A DNA stretch of 41,849 bases from Gemmatimonas sp. (GTDB lineage Bacteria > Gemmatimonadota > Gemmatimonadetes > Gemmatimonadales > Gemmatimonadaceae). Both the position numbers and the translations under genes were made by a program. Below the pieces are notes generated by a model. The model did not search any database and was not told the DNA's origin. It saw nothing but the letters and a program-made list of their open reading frames with translations. Where the stretch lies: contig JAJKIV010000152.1 in assembly GCA_021154285.1 (NCBI GenBank), positions 1 to 41,849 on the forward strand, given 5' to 3'. Positions within the stretch are counted from its first letter, which is position 1. Every line of letters begins with the position of its first letter. Positions 24,671 through 32,483 of this stretch are shown piece by piece.

Positions 24671-25353
24671 GAAGGACCGTGTGGGTTGGCGCGTTGGTCC
24701 ACTGCGGGAAAGCGAATCTCGATCGATCGCTCGCGCGGAGTAATGCGAATGCCCTGCTCCAGCGCGGCGGCGACGAGATCGGAATCCGGCGGCGGCGGAA
24801 CGCGAGTCGCGCCGGTGATGCGCAGAAAGATACCGTCATCGACAGCAATTTCGCACGCAGCCCCTTCGTCCTCGGCGACAGCGGCTAGCACACTGCGCGC
24901 CACGGCCGCTCGCGCGATGTCGGCCGGCGCCGTGGTCGCTGCCCGCCCATCCGACTGGTCACTGACCCGCAGTCCTGCGCCACCTCGAACGGCAAGCAGG
25001 CGCGCCAGCCGCGTCACGAGTGCGGCGATGTCGACCCGACCCGGCTCGGGGCGCACGAAGGCCAGGAGCGCCTCGGCCGCTGAGGCGGCCGTCTCGAAAT
25101 TGTTCGCCGCCGTGGCCGCAAATGGAGCGATGGCGGACGCTTCCGCTCCGCGGGCAGATCGACTGCGGACGACTTCCAGATTGACGGCGACCGCGTTCAG
25201 CGCATTCCTGAGGTCGTGCGCTACGACGTTCGCGAGCGACTGAAGCGTATCGGCCCACAGGGCCGCCGACTTTCCGTCCGGCGGCTCGGAGTCATCAGGC
25301 GGGCCGCCAGACATTCGCGACGCATCCGAGAGCGTGGCGCCGGCGTCAGTCAC
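24667..25353 (-). CDS. degenerate histidine kinase or phosphotransfer protein
   Basis: This 228-residue protein has a dimerisation/phosphoacceptor helix with VVAHDLRNALNAVAVNLE, so H46 is the likely phosphorylation site. The following domain resembles a kinase ATPase fold in length, but I cannot find N, G1 or G2 boxes. It may therefore be a ChpT/Spo0B-like phosphotransferase rather than a kinase. The GTG start overlaps the aldolase stop by 8 bases, and its stop overlaps the regulator start by 4 bases. The three genes are therefore translationally linked. No sensor or membrane part is present. Confidence 0.7.
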   Translation of the reverse strand: MTDAGATLSDASRMSGGPPDDSEPPDGKSAALWADTLQSLANVVAHDLRNALNAVAVNLEVVRSRSARGAEASAIAPFAATAANNFETAASAAEALLAFVRPEPGRVDIAALVTRLARLLAVRGGAGLRVSDQSDGRAATTAPADIARAAVARSVLAAVAEDEGAACEIAVDDGIFLRITGATRVPPPPDSDLVAAALEQGIRITPRERSIEIRFPAVDQRANPHGPS

Positions 25354-26773
25354 TCAGGTCGGTATCGTCGGGCGCGGCCGCGACGTTCGCGTAACCCGCG
25401 GTCCCCGGCATGGGTCGATGCAAGCGGACCACCTTCACGTGGTCGCGCACATCGGACGCGGTGTCGCCAACCGCAAGCTGCGTGAACAGAAACTCGAACT
25501 TCTCGTCGTATGTCCGGGCCATCGCAGCCTTCACGTCGTCAGGCAGATCCCAAAGCTTACGCTTGAATGGCCCCAGCGCTTTCTTGCGAGTCTTGTAGAA
25601 GAATTGCTCGTCGGTGTCGGTGGGTTTGCGCTCATCCTTCGCGTTCTCGCGCAACCACTCGTAGATCTCCTGACGGAGCGACGCCGGCAGTTGATCGAAC
25701 AGCATGTTCTGGAAGTTCGTGGCCAGATGAATCTCGGCCGTCTCGGTGGTGGGAAAGTTGTGGAACGCCGAGTCGGGCAGCGTTGACGCTCCATGCTGGA
25801 CGGCACCCGCCAGCCCGTAGCGGTCGCGTGCGTCCTTGGAAAGACGAGTAAGCGTGTCGAAGTCCAGCGCGACGTCCGCGATGGAACCATCGGGCAACAC
25901 GACCCCGCCATGCGATGTCCCGGACTGCACGCTGATCTTCGAGAGGCCATCGGTGCCCGGCGGGCACCGCTCGCTGAGCGTGCGGTTGAAGCCATCCATG
26001 AACGCGCGCAGCTCCTCGACCGTGCTGTTTTGCGTCCCGACCTCTCCAATCTCCCCGCCGATGGAGATCGAGACGCCCTTCGGCTGGAGCTCGCGAATGT
26101 ACTTCGCGATGTCGGCGCAGGTCTCGTAGTTGAGCCGCTGCTGCGACGCGAGGTCCGGCTTCGAGAGGTCCACCAGCGTCGAGGTGTCGACGTCGATGTT
26201 GTAGAACCCGGCCGTGACTGCTTCGAGCGCGAGCTGCTTCACGGCGGCGACTTCCCCGTTAGGGTCGACGGCAAACTTCTTCGCGTTCACTTGAAAGTGA
26301 TCGCCCTGGATGAAGACGGGCCCGCGGAAGCCCTCGCGCAGCGCGGCGGCGATCATCACGGCGACGTACTCCGATGGCCGCTGGTCCGTGTAGCCGATCT
26401 CGGATCGCGCGATCTCGAGCAGGAACGCGCCGGCGTTGAGCTTGATGGCCGTGCGGAAAATCGCGCGCGCAGTGTCGTACGCCGCGCCACGCACGTTGAT
26501 CGCCGGAACTGTGAAGCCGTGCACTGCGCCCTTGCCACGCGCCATGTAGAGGCCGTTGATGGACGCGGGGCGGACGCCAACGGCTTCGCCGATCTCCCAG
26601 ATCAGCCAGCGCGCGTAGTCGCGCGCCTCGCCCGTGCCGAAAACCGCCTCGCGGACGAGAGCATCCATTTTCGCGGAGGTGAGATCCGCCTCGCGTACTA
26701 CGGTGACTCGATCGTTTTCAACGCGAATGGCATCGCCAAGGGGCGAGGGTCGCGTCTTCACTTGCTCCAGCAT
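25346..26773 (-). CDS. class II fructose-bisphosphate aldolase family protein
   Basis: This TIM-barrel protein has 475 residues, longer than the usual 290-360. Probable zinc and catalytic positions are in FIQGDHFQVN, ISIGGEIGEVG, SGTSHGGV and GAVQHGASTLPD. The last 120 residues (LRENAKDERKPTDTDEQFF and on) form an extension. It may make or split fructose 1,6-bisphosphate, sedoheptulose bisphosphate or another ketose bisphosphate. Pyruvate kinase and transaldolase upstream support a central-carbon role. GAGG lies before the ATG at 26773, and a 12-base palindrome AGAAGGCCTTCT (26788-26799) sits just upstream. Confidence 0.75.
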   Translation of the reverse strand: MLEQVKTRPSPLGDAIRVENDRVTVVREADLTSAKMDALVREAVFGTGEARDYARWLIWEIGEAVGVRPASINGLYMARGKGAVHGFTVPAINVRGAAYDTARAIFRTAIKLNAGAFLLEIARSEIGYTDQRPSEYVAVMIAAALREGFRGPVFIQGDHFQVNAKKFAVDPNGEVAAVKQLALEAVTAGFYNIDVDTSTLVDLSKPDLASQQRLNYETCADIAKYIRELQPKGVSISIGGEIGEVGTQNSTVEELRAFMDGFNRTLSERCPPGTDGLSKISVQSGTSHGGVVLPDGSIADVALDFDTLTRLSKDARDRYGLAGAVQHGASTLPDSAFHNFPTTETAEIHLATNFQNMLFDQLPASLRQEIYEWLRENAKDERKPTDTDEQFFYKTRKKALGPFKRKLWDLPDDVKAAMARTYDEKFEFLFTQLAVGDTASDVRDHVKVVRLHRPMPGTAGYANVAAAPDDTDLSD

Positions 26774-26858
26774 GTGCCGCCTCAGAAAGAAGGCCTTCTA
26801 TCGCTGTCGTCTTGGGGGAAGCTGAACGGACGCTGAACGCGAGGCAACCCCTGCCCAC

Positions 26859-27644
26859 TCAAGGCTCATCTATGCGAATGGTCAGGCCGTCGAACGCCGG
26901 CGAGACGCCGCGCGGCAGCTCGGCTTCTAGGTCCGCGTGGAAGTTGTCGTGCGTGAGGTGCGTGAGATATGTCCTGTCGGCGCCGATCTCGCGCGCGGCC
27001 CGCACCGCCTCAGGGATGCTGAGGTGCGTGGGATGCTCCGTGCGGAAGAGCGCGTTGATCACGAGGACCTGCGCTCCGCGCAGCGTGTCGAGCGCTGCCG
27101 GCGGGATCGTCTTCGCGTCGGTGACGTATGCGAGTGGCCCGATGCGATACGCGTACACGGTCATCTTGCCGTGCGGAACCGGCACCGCGATGACGTCGAC
27201 GTCCCCGATCGTCACCGTTTCATCACCCGCGAGCGGTCGTGCCTGGCCCTCGGGCTTGGACGTGCCTGCTGCAGGTCGAATGTTCTCGTCGAAGATGTAC
27301 GGAAATCGCTTTGCGAGATTCTCGAGCGTGGCCGGTGGCCCATACATGGGAAGCGGCGCGTCGCGCCTCACGGTGATAGCACGAATGTCATCCACGCCGT
27401 GCGTATGGTCGGCGTGATCGTGCGTGAAGAGCACGGCGTCGACCCAGTCGATGCCGTTCGTGACCAGTTGAAGCCGCAGCTCGGGCGGCGTATCGAGCAA
27501 CAGTCGCGTTCCGCCATCGGTCTCCACGACCGCCCCCACGCGAGTCCGGCGATCGCGCGGGTCGGTCGATCGGCAGCGCGCACAGTGGCAGCCAATCTGT
27601 GGCACGCCAAAGCTTGTACCGGTACCGAGGAAGGTGAGCTTCAC
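26859..27644 (-). CDS. PhnP-like MBL-fold metallohydrolase
   Basis: This 261-residue metallo-beta-lactamase-fold hydrolase has the N-terminal GTGTSFGVPQIGCHCARC cluster (a structural zinc site in PhnP) and the metal motif FTHDHADHTHG. Later ligands lie in VPHGK and YVTDAKT. PhnP-type enzymes split cyclic phosphodiesters, and no phn operon is present here. The GTG start at 27644 overlaps the pyruvate kinase stop in GTGA, so the two are coupled. A role in clearing a cyclic phosphate by-product is a guess. Confidence 0.85.
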   Translation of the reverse strand: MKLTFLGTGTSFGVPQIGCHCARCRSTDPRDRRTRVGAVVETDGGTRLLLDTPPELRLQLVTNGIDWVDAVLFTHDHADHTHGVDDIRAITVRRDAPLPMYGPPATLENLAKRFPYIFDENIRPAAGTSKPEGQARPLAGDETVTIGDVDVIAVPVPHGKMTVYAYRIGPLAYVTDAKTIPPAALDTLRGAQVLVINALFRTEHPTHLSIPEAVRAAREIGADRTYLTHLTHDNFHADLEAELPRGVSPAFDGLTIRIDEP

Positions 27645-29053
27645 ACGCGCTCGACTCGCAGCACGTTCGTCGTGCCCGGGACGTCGAACGGCACGCCCGC
27701 CGTGACAAGCACGCGATCGCCCTGCTTGGCAAGACCGCGCGTGAGCACCACCTCGCGGGCGCGCGCGACCATCGCCTCGTAGGTCGCACAGTGCGGCACG
27801 ATCTGCGGGATGACGCCCCACACCAGCGCGAGCTGACTGAACGTTCTCGGCTCGTCCGTCAGCGCGAGAATGGGAACCTGCGGACGATGCGCCGACACGA
27901 TGCGGGCGCTGAACCCGCTCTTGGTGAACACGATGATGATCGGCGCGCCTAACATGCGCTGAGCTGTGTCGGTCGCCGCCGCGATGGTTTCCTCGGTCGT
28001 CGCGATGATCTCCGGCCCGATATAGCCTTCACGCGCGCGCTTGAACGGGTGCTGCTCGATCTCACAGACAATGCGCCGCATGGCCTGCACGGCGAGGCGT
28101 GGGTAGGCGCCGGCGGCCGTCTCGGCAGACAACATGACGGCGTCGGTTCCGTCCATGATCGCATTGGCGACGTCGCTCGCCTCAGCGCGCGTGGGGCGCG
28201 GATGCTCGATCATCGACTCGAGCATCTGGGTTGCCGTGATCACGGGTCTCCCGATGATGTTGGCGAGCTTGATGATCTTTTTCTGGGCAATCGGCACTTC
28301 CTCGAACGGAAGCTCCACGCCGAGGTCACCGCGGGCGACCATTACACCGTCGGACGCGCGGAGGATGCTCTCGATATTCTCGAGCGCAGAATCCTTTTCG
28401 ATCTTCGCGATGACGAGCACGGACTTCGGGAGGAGCGCCCTGAGCTCCGCAATGTCTGCCGCCCGGCGGACAAAGCTGAGCGCGAGGTAGTCGAGCTTCT
28501 GCTCGACGGCAAAGGCCGCGTCTGCGCGATCCTTATCGGTGATCGATGGAGCGGAAACGTTTACACCGGGCAGGTTGATGCCTTTGTGACTCTTCACTTC
28601 TCCGCCGTGCACGACGCGAGCGGTGACACGCGGTGCCTTGACGTCGAGCACCACCAGCTCGATCAGGCCGTCGTCCACGAGAATGCGATCGCCGACGTGG
28701 ACGTCCCTCGCGAGCGCCTCGTACGTCACCGGCATCTCCGACCCGCTCGCCGACTCCTCCGGACAGAAGACGACGTCGCCGCCGGGCTCGAGAGCCCTCG
28801 GCTTCGCCAGATCGCCGATGCGGATGCGTGGCCCCTGCAAGTCGCCGAGGATGGCGATCGGGCGCCCGCGCTTCGCTCCAAGCTCGCGGACCAACGCGAT
28901 CGTCCGCGTATGCTGCTCGTGGGTTCCGTGTGAGAAGTTGATGCGGGCGACGTCGAGCCCCGCGTCCATCAGACTATCGATCGCTTCGGCAGTGGCAGTC
29001 GCCGGGCCGAGCGTACACACGATCTTCGTGCGCGGTTGGTGGTTCGTGGGCAC
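27641..29053 (-). CDS. pyk: pyruvate kinase
   Basis: The enzyme converts PEP and ADP to pyruvate and ATP. The 470-residue protein has RTKIVCTLGPAT at the start, the catalytic KIEK motif (VIAKIEKDSALENI), MVARGDLGVELPFEEVP, and TATQMLESMIEHPRPTRAE. The C-terminal allosteric domain is complete (IIIVFTKSGFSARIVSAHRP onward). The start codon is GTG. It lies about 120 bases after transaldolase, with a strong hairpin between them, and overlaps the PhnP-like gene downstream. Confidence 0.95.
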   Translation of the reverse strand: MPTNHQPRTKIVCTLGPATATAEAIDSLMDAGLDVARINFSHGTHEQHTRTIALVRELGAKRGRPIAILGDLQGPRIRIGDLAKPRALEPGGDVVFCPEESASGSEMPVTYEALARDVHVGDRILVDDGLIELVVLDVKAPRVTARVVHGGEVKSHKGINLPGVNVSAPSITDKDRADAAFAVEQKLDYLALSFVRRAADIAELRALLPKSVLVIAKIEKDSALENIESILRASDGVMVARGDLGVELPFEEVPIAQKKIIKLANIIGRPVITATQMLESMIEHPRPTRAEASDVANAIMDGTDAVMLSAETAAGAYPRLAVQAMRRIVCEIEQHPFKRAREGYIGPEIIATTEETIAAATDTAQRMLGAPIIIVFTKSGFSARIVSAHRPQVPILALTDEPRTFSQLALVWGVIPQIVPHCATYEAMVARAREVVLTRGLAKQGDRVLVTAGVPFDVPGTTNVLRVERV

Positions 29054-29117
29054 GGAGCGTTAGGGATGCGTGAGGGGGCGTCAGGCGTGGCCGCGGACGC
29101 GATCGTGCACCGGCCGA

Positions 29118-29151
29118 CGATCGCGGATCACAAGAGGGTGACCCGCGATCG
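29118..29151 (-). terminator. 14-bp hairpin between transaldolase and pyruvate kinase
   Basis: CGATCGCGGATCAC (29118-29131) pairs with GTGACCCGCGATCG (29138-29151). Thirteen of 14 positions match, and the exception is a G-U pair in the minus-strand RNA. The loop is six bases. It begins about 20 bases after the tal stop. No U-run follows, so it could attenuate, stabilise the tal mRNA end or terminate with Rho. Confidence 0.5.
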
Positions 29152-29171
29152 CGATGCCGACGAGGCGCGTG

Positions 29172-30317
29172 TCAGCGACCGGCGCCGATGGGCCGTCCGA
29201 GCGTCTTGGTCTTGCGCTCGAGGCCCGCAATGAGTGAATCGAAGGACTTCTGGAAGCTCGCCAGCCCGTCGACGAGAAGCTTCGTCGTCACGTCGTTGAA
29301 ATCGATGCCGATCTCCGCGAGCTGTTCCATCACCCGCTGCGCCTCACGGAGGTTACGGTCAACGGTTCGCTCGACCGTCCCGTGATCCTTGAACGCCTCG
29401 GCCGTGGCAGGCGGCATCGTGTTCACGGTGTCGGGACCGATGAGCTCCTCGACATACACGACGTCTCGGTACGCCGGGTTCTTGGTGCTCGTGCTGGCCC
29501 AGAGCGGGCGTTGCAGCTGCGCGCCTCGCGCGGACAGCTTCGCCCACCGCTCGCTCGCGAACATGTCCTGGAACAGCTTGTACGCGAGCTTCGCGTTCGC
29601 TACAGCGGCGCGGCCTTTGAGCGCCATCGCGCGGTCCTTCAGGCTCGCATCGCCCTTCGCCGCGATCGCGTCGAGTCGTTTGTCGACCTCGGAATCGACG
29701 CGGCTGACGAAGAAGCTTGCCACCGAGGAAATGCCGGAGATCTCCTTGCCGGCTGCCAGGCGGTCCTCGAGCCCGGCCATGTAGGCTTCGATCACGCTCC
29801 GATGGGCGTCGATGGAGAACAGCAGCGTGATGTTCACGTTCACTCCGTCGGCGATGAGCGCGCGAACGGCGCGCGCCCCGTCCGGCGTCCCGGGGATCTT
29901 GACCATCACGTTAGGCCGGCTCACGGTCGCCCACAGCCGGCGCGCCTCGGCGATCGAAGCGTCGGTGTCGTGCGAGACGCCCGGCGAGACTTCGATCGAG
30001 ACGAACCCGTCCTTGCCCTTGGCCGCCCGATTGGTGTCGGCGAAGATGTCGCACGCTGTGCGAACGTCGGTCGTCTCGACCAGCTCGAAGAGGTCCCAGG
30101 CCGTGAGCCCGGGCGGCGCGGACTTGATCTGGTCGTCGTACTCGTCGCCTTCCGCGAGCGCCTTCTCGAAGATGGTCGGGTTCGAGGTCATACCGGTGAG
30201 CGCGTCCTCGCGAATCATGCGCGCAAGGTCACCGTTCTGGAGGATCGTTCGATCGATGAAATCCAGCCAGATCGACTGGCCGACCTCGTGTAGCGCGTTG
30301 AGCCGATTGGTCGTCAT
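29172..30317 (-). CDS. tal: transaldolase
   Basis: This pentose phosphate enzyme transfers a dihydroxyacetone unit between sugar phosphates. The 381-residue protein has GMTSNPTIFEKAL (signature 1), the Schiff-base lysine in VMVKIPGTPDG (K140), and the second signature WASTSTKNPAYRDVVYVEEL. Its length matches the long bacterial Tal type rather than the 220-residue type. I chose the ATG at 30317 (MTTNRLNALHEVGQS), since the upstream frame reads poorly. It is divergent from a histidine kinase gene across 161 bases with no clear operator. Confidence 0.95.
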   Translation of the reverse strand: MTTNRLNALHEVGQSIWLDFIDRTILQNGDLARMIREDALTGMTSNPTIFEKALAEGDEYDDQIKSAPPGLTAWDLFELVETTDVRTACDIFADTNRAAKGKDGFVSIEVSPGVSHDTDASIAEARRLWATVSRPNVMVKIPGTPDGARAVRALIADGVNVNITLLFSIDAHRSVIEAYMAGLEDRLAAGKEISGISSVASFFVSRVDSEVDKRLDAIAAKGDASLKDRAMALKGRAAVANAKLAYKLFQDMFASERWAKLSARGAQLQRPLWASTSTKNPAYRDVVYVEELIGPDTVNTMPPATAEAFKDHGTVERTVDRNLREAQRVMEQLAEIGIDFNDVTTKLLVDGLASFQKSFDSLIAGLERKTKTLGRPIGAGR

Positions 30318-30478
30318 TTCAGGTGTGCGATCGAAGTGATGGACCTGATTCGGGATCCCGTCACGGGAGCCCCACCGAAACATACCACACGCTGGCCAAT
30401 GGCGTCGACGGGCCATGGCCCGCGCGCCCTGCGCGCATCCTCATGTGTTGCGGTCTCGTCACGTAGCCGTTACGGACG

Positions 30479-32452
30479 ATGACCGAAAAATCGTTCAGCG
30501 CGTACCGTGCCGCGGCCCGGTGGTGGCGCTCGAGATCGCTCGCGGGCCAGCTGGTCCTAACGAACCTCGGCGTTGTGGCAATTTGGGCGGTCACGACTCG
30601 GCAGGTCATTGCGCTGCAGGACGGCCGCCGCGCAAACGCGGAACAGGCGGCGGCGGCTGCGGGAGCAGCCGTTCTGGTAACGGCCAGGCTCGACCCCATC
30701 CTCGCGAACCTTTCCACCGACCAGCGCGGTTTCGCCCTCACGGGTGACTCATCTTTTCTCGGGCCGTACCGGCTCGGTCGGATCCAGCTCGACCTGGCGA
30801 TGGATTCGCTATCGCAGCTGGGCAAGGATAACGAGGAGCTGACGTTCGCCACGGAACGCCTCGATCGGGCAATCCTGTCGTGGCGCCGCGCCGCGACGCG
30901 CCAATTCGCCGCCCGCGTGTCGGACATTCCGGAAGACACAGCGGTCGCCCTTGCTCATCGCGTCATCGTCTTGATGGACAGCGCTCGAGCGGCAACCGGG
31001 ATGCTCGAGCGGGTCACGCACACGCAGGCGGAACGTCGTGCGCGAGAAGCGGCCCGCCAGATCGAGGTCGATTCCCGTGAGTCGCTGCTCGTTCGCCTTC
31101 TGCTCGTCGCGATGATCGTGCTGGCGACGGTGGCCAGCCTTCGACGAGTGACCACCACCCTCGACGCGATCGTCTTCGACGCACGCGCTCTCGCCGCGGG
31201 AGATCACCGCGCTGCTGTTCGATCGGTTGCCGGCGGCAGTCGCGAGCTCGGGCAACTCGGTGAAGCGTTCGGGAGGCTCGCCGCCGCAGTGGCCGAGCGC
31301 GAGCTCGGGCTCCGCGACGATATTCGGCAGCTCAAGGAAGTTGAACGCCTGAAGACGGAATTCGTCTCGACGGTGAGTCACGAGCTTCGCACGCCACTCA
31401 CGGCGATCCGTGGCGCGCTCGGTCTCGTACTCGCTGGCACGACTGGAGTGGTTGCGTCGAAGACCCGCGATCTCCTGCAGATCGGCCTCCAGAACACGGA
31501 GCGCCTCATCCGCCTGATCAACGACATCCTCGATGTCGAGCGGATCGAGTCGGGCCACCTGTTCGTGCGACGCGAGCCATGTGAGCTGGCGGAGATTCTG
31601 CGGACCACGGTGGAATCCCTGCGAACCGTCGCGGTGGAGACCCACGTCTCGCTCGTTATCGAAGCGGAGGAGAGCGCCGTCGTCACGGGTGACCCCGACC
31701 GACTCGTGCAGGTTTTCACGAACCTGATCTCGAATGCGGTACGGTTTTCACCCCGCGGGGAATCGGTGACCGTCACCTTGCGCACGACGCCAACGAGCGT
31801 CGTGGTATTCGTGTCCGATCGTGGGCCGGGAATTCCGCTCGAATTCCGCAAGCGGATTTTCGGAAAGTTCCAGCAGGCGGATCCCGCGGGGGCGTCAGGC
31901 GGCGCCGGGCTTGGACTCGCCATCGTGCGCGCCATCGTGGAGCGGCACGGCGGTTCCATTCGCTTCGACAGTGCGCCTGGGCACGGGACGACATTCATCA
32001 CGGAGCTGCCGTACACCGCCCCGAGCGCATCGGAGACCTCAGCGAACGCGGCCGACCACCGTTTGCTCCTCGTGGACGACGACCGTGACATGCTGAGCGT
32101 CCTGCGGTCACTCTGCGAGACCGTGGGTGCCGTGACGGCCGTCGGGTCGCCGGAGGAAGCCTGGCGTGCCCTAACGAGTACGCCGTACGACGCGATCGTG
32201 ATCGACCCCTCGTCCCCCGGTTCGCCAGGCGTCGACCTCGTCTTCCGGCTTCGGGAGCTCCCGGCTTACGCGGATGTGCCGGTGCTCGTGTTCTCCGCCC
32301 GCGAGTTTTCGGACAAGGAGCTGGACGGCATCACGCTCGCGCCATCACACGCGTTCGTGAAAGCGAGGGACCGCGAGCAGGATCTCGTGCTTCGACTGAA
32401 GGCCGTGCTCGCCGTGCGCCGTCCGCGGCGCGCGATGGCGATCCCCGCCTAA
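30479..32452 (+). CDS. membrane hybrid histidine kinase (CHASE3-like, HAMP, HisKA, HATPase, REC)
   Basis: This 657-residue protein has a membrane helix at about 22-42, a helical CHASE3-like periplasmic domain (44-200; LSTDQRGFALTGDSSFLGPY is typical), a second helix at 203-222 and a HAMP domain. HisKA carries H301 ([11 protein letters not shown]). The ATPase has the N box (LISNAVRFS), G1 (DRGPGIP) and G2 (GGAGLGLAI). A C-terminal receiver (from about 525) has DDD, the acceptor Asp in VIDPSSPGSPG and a lysine in AFVKARD. The stop is part of a GCCTAAC motif. It faces the multi-receiver gene at 32484 across 31 bases. Confidence 0.92.
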   Translation: MTEKSFSAYRAAARWWRSRSLAGQLVLTNLGVVAIWAVTTRQVIALQDGRRANAEQAAAAAGAAVLVTARLDPILANLSTDQRGFALTGDSSFLGPYRLGRIQLDLAMDSLSQLGKDNEELTFATERLDRAILSWRRAATRQFAARVSDIPEDTAVALAHRVIVLMDSARAATGMLERVTHTQAERRAREAARQIEVDSRESLLVRLLLVAMIVLATVASLRRVTTTLDAIVFDARALAAGDHRAAVRSVAGGSRELGQLGEAFGRLAAAVAERELGLRDDIRQLKEVERLKTEFVSTVSHELRTPLTAIRGALGLVLAGTTGVVASKTRDLLQIGLQNTERLIRLINDILDVERIESGHLFVRREPCELAEILRTTVESLRTVAVETHVSLVIEAEESAVVTGDPDRLVQVFTNLISNAVRFSPRGESVTVTLRTTPTSVVVFVSDRGPGIPLEFRKRIFGKFQQADPAGASGGAGLGLAIVRAIVERHGGSIRFDSAPGHGTTFITELPYTAPSASETSANAADHRLLLVDDDRDMLSVLRSLCETVGAVTAVGSPEEAWRALTSTPYDAIVIDPSSPGSPGVDLVFRLRELPAYADVPVLVFSAREFSDKELDGITLAPSHAFVKARDREQDLVLRLKAVLAVRRPRRAMAIPA

Positions 32453-32475
32453 CTGCGTTCCGCCGCGTTAGGCGG
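32447..32475. terminator. hairpins between convergent genes, including an inverted pair of the octamer motif
   Basis: GCCTAAC (32447-32453) and GTTAGGC (32467-32473) are 7-base inverted arms with a 13-base spacer. The inner arms CCGCC (32460-32464) and GGCGG (32471-32475) form an alternative shorter stem. The site spans the stop of the kinase gene and the gap before the convergent gene. It probably acts as a two-way terminator. An inverted motif pair between gene ends resembles uptake-sequence terminators of Neisseria and Haemophilus. Confidence 0.5.
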
Positions 32476-32483
32476 GCGCCCGG

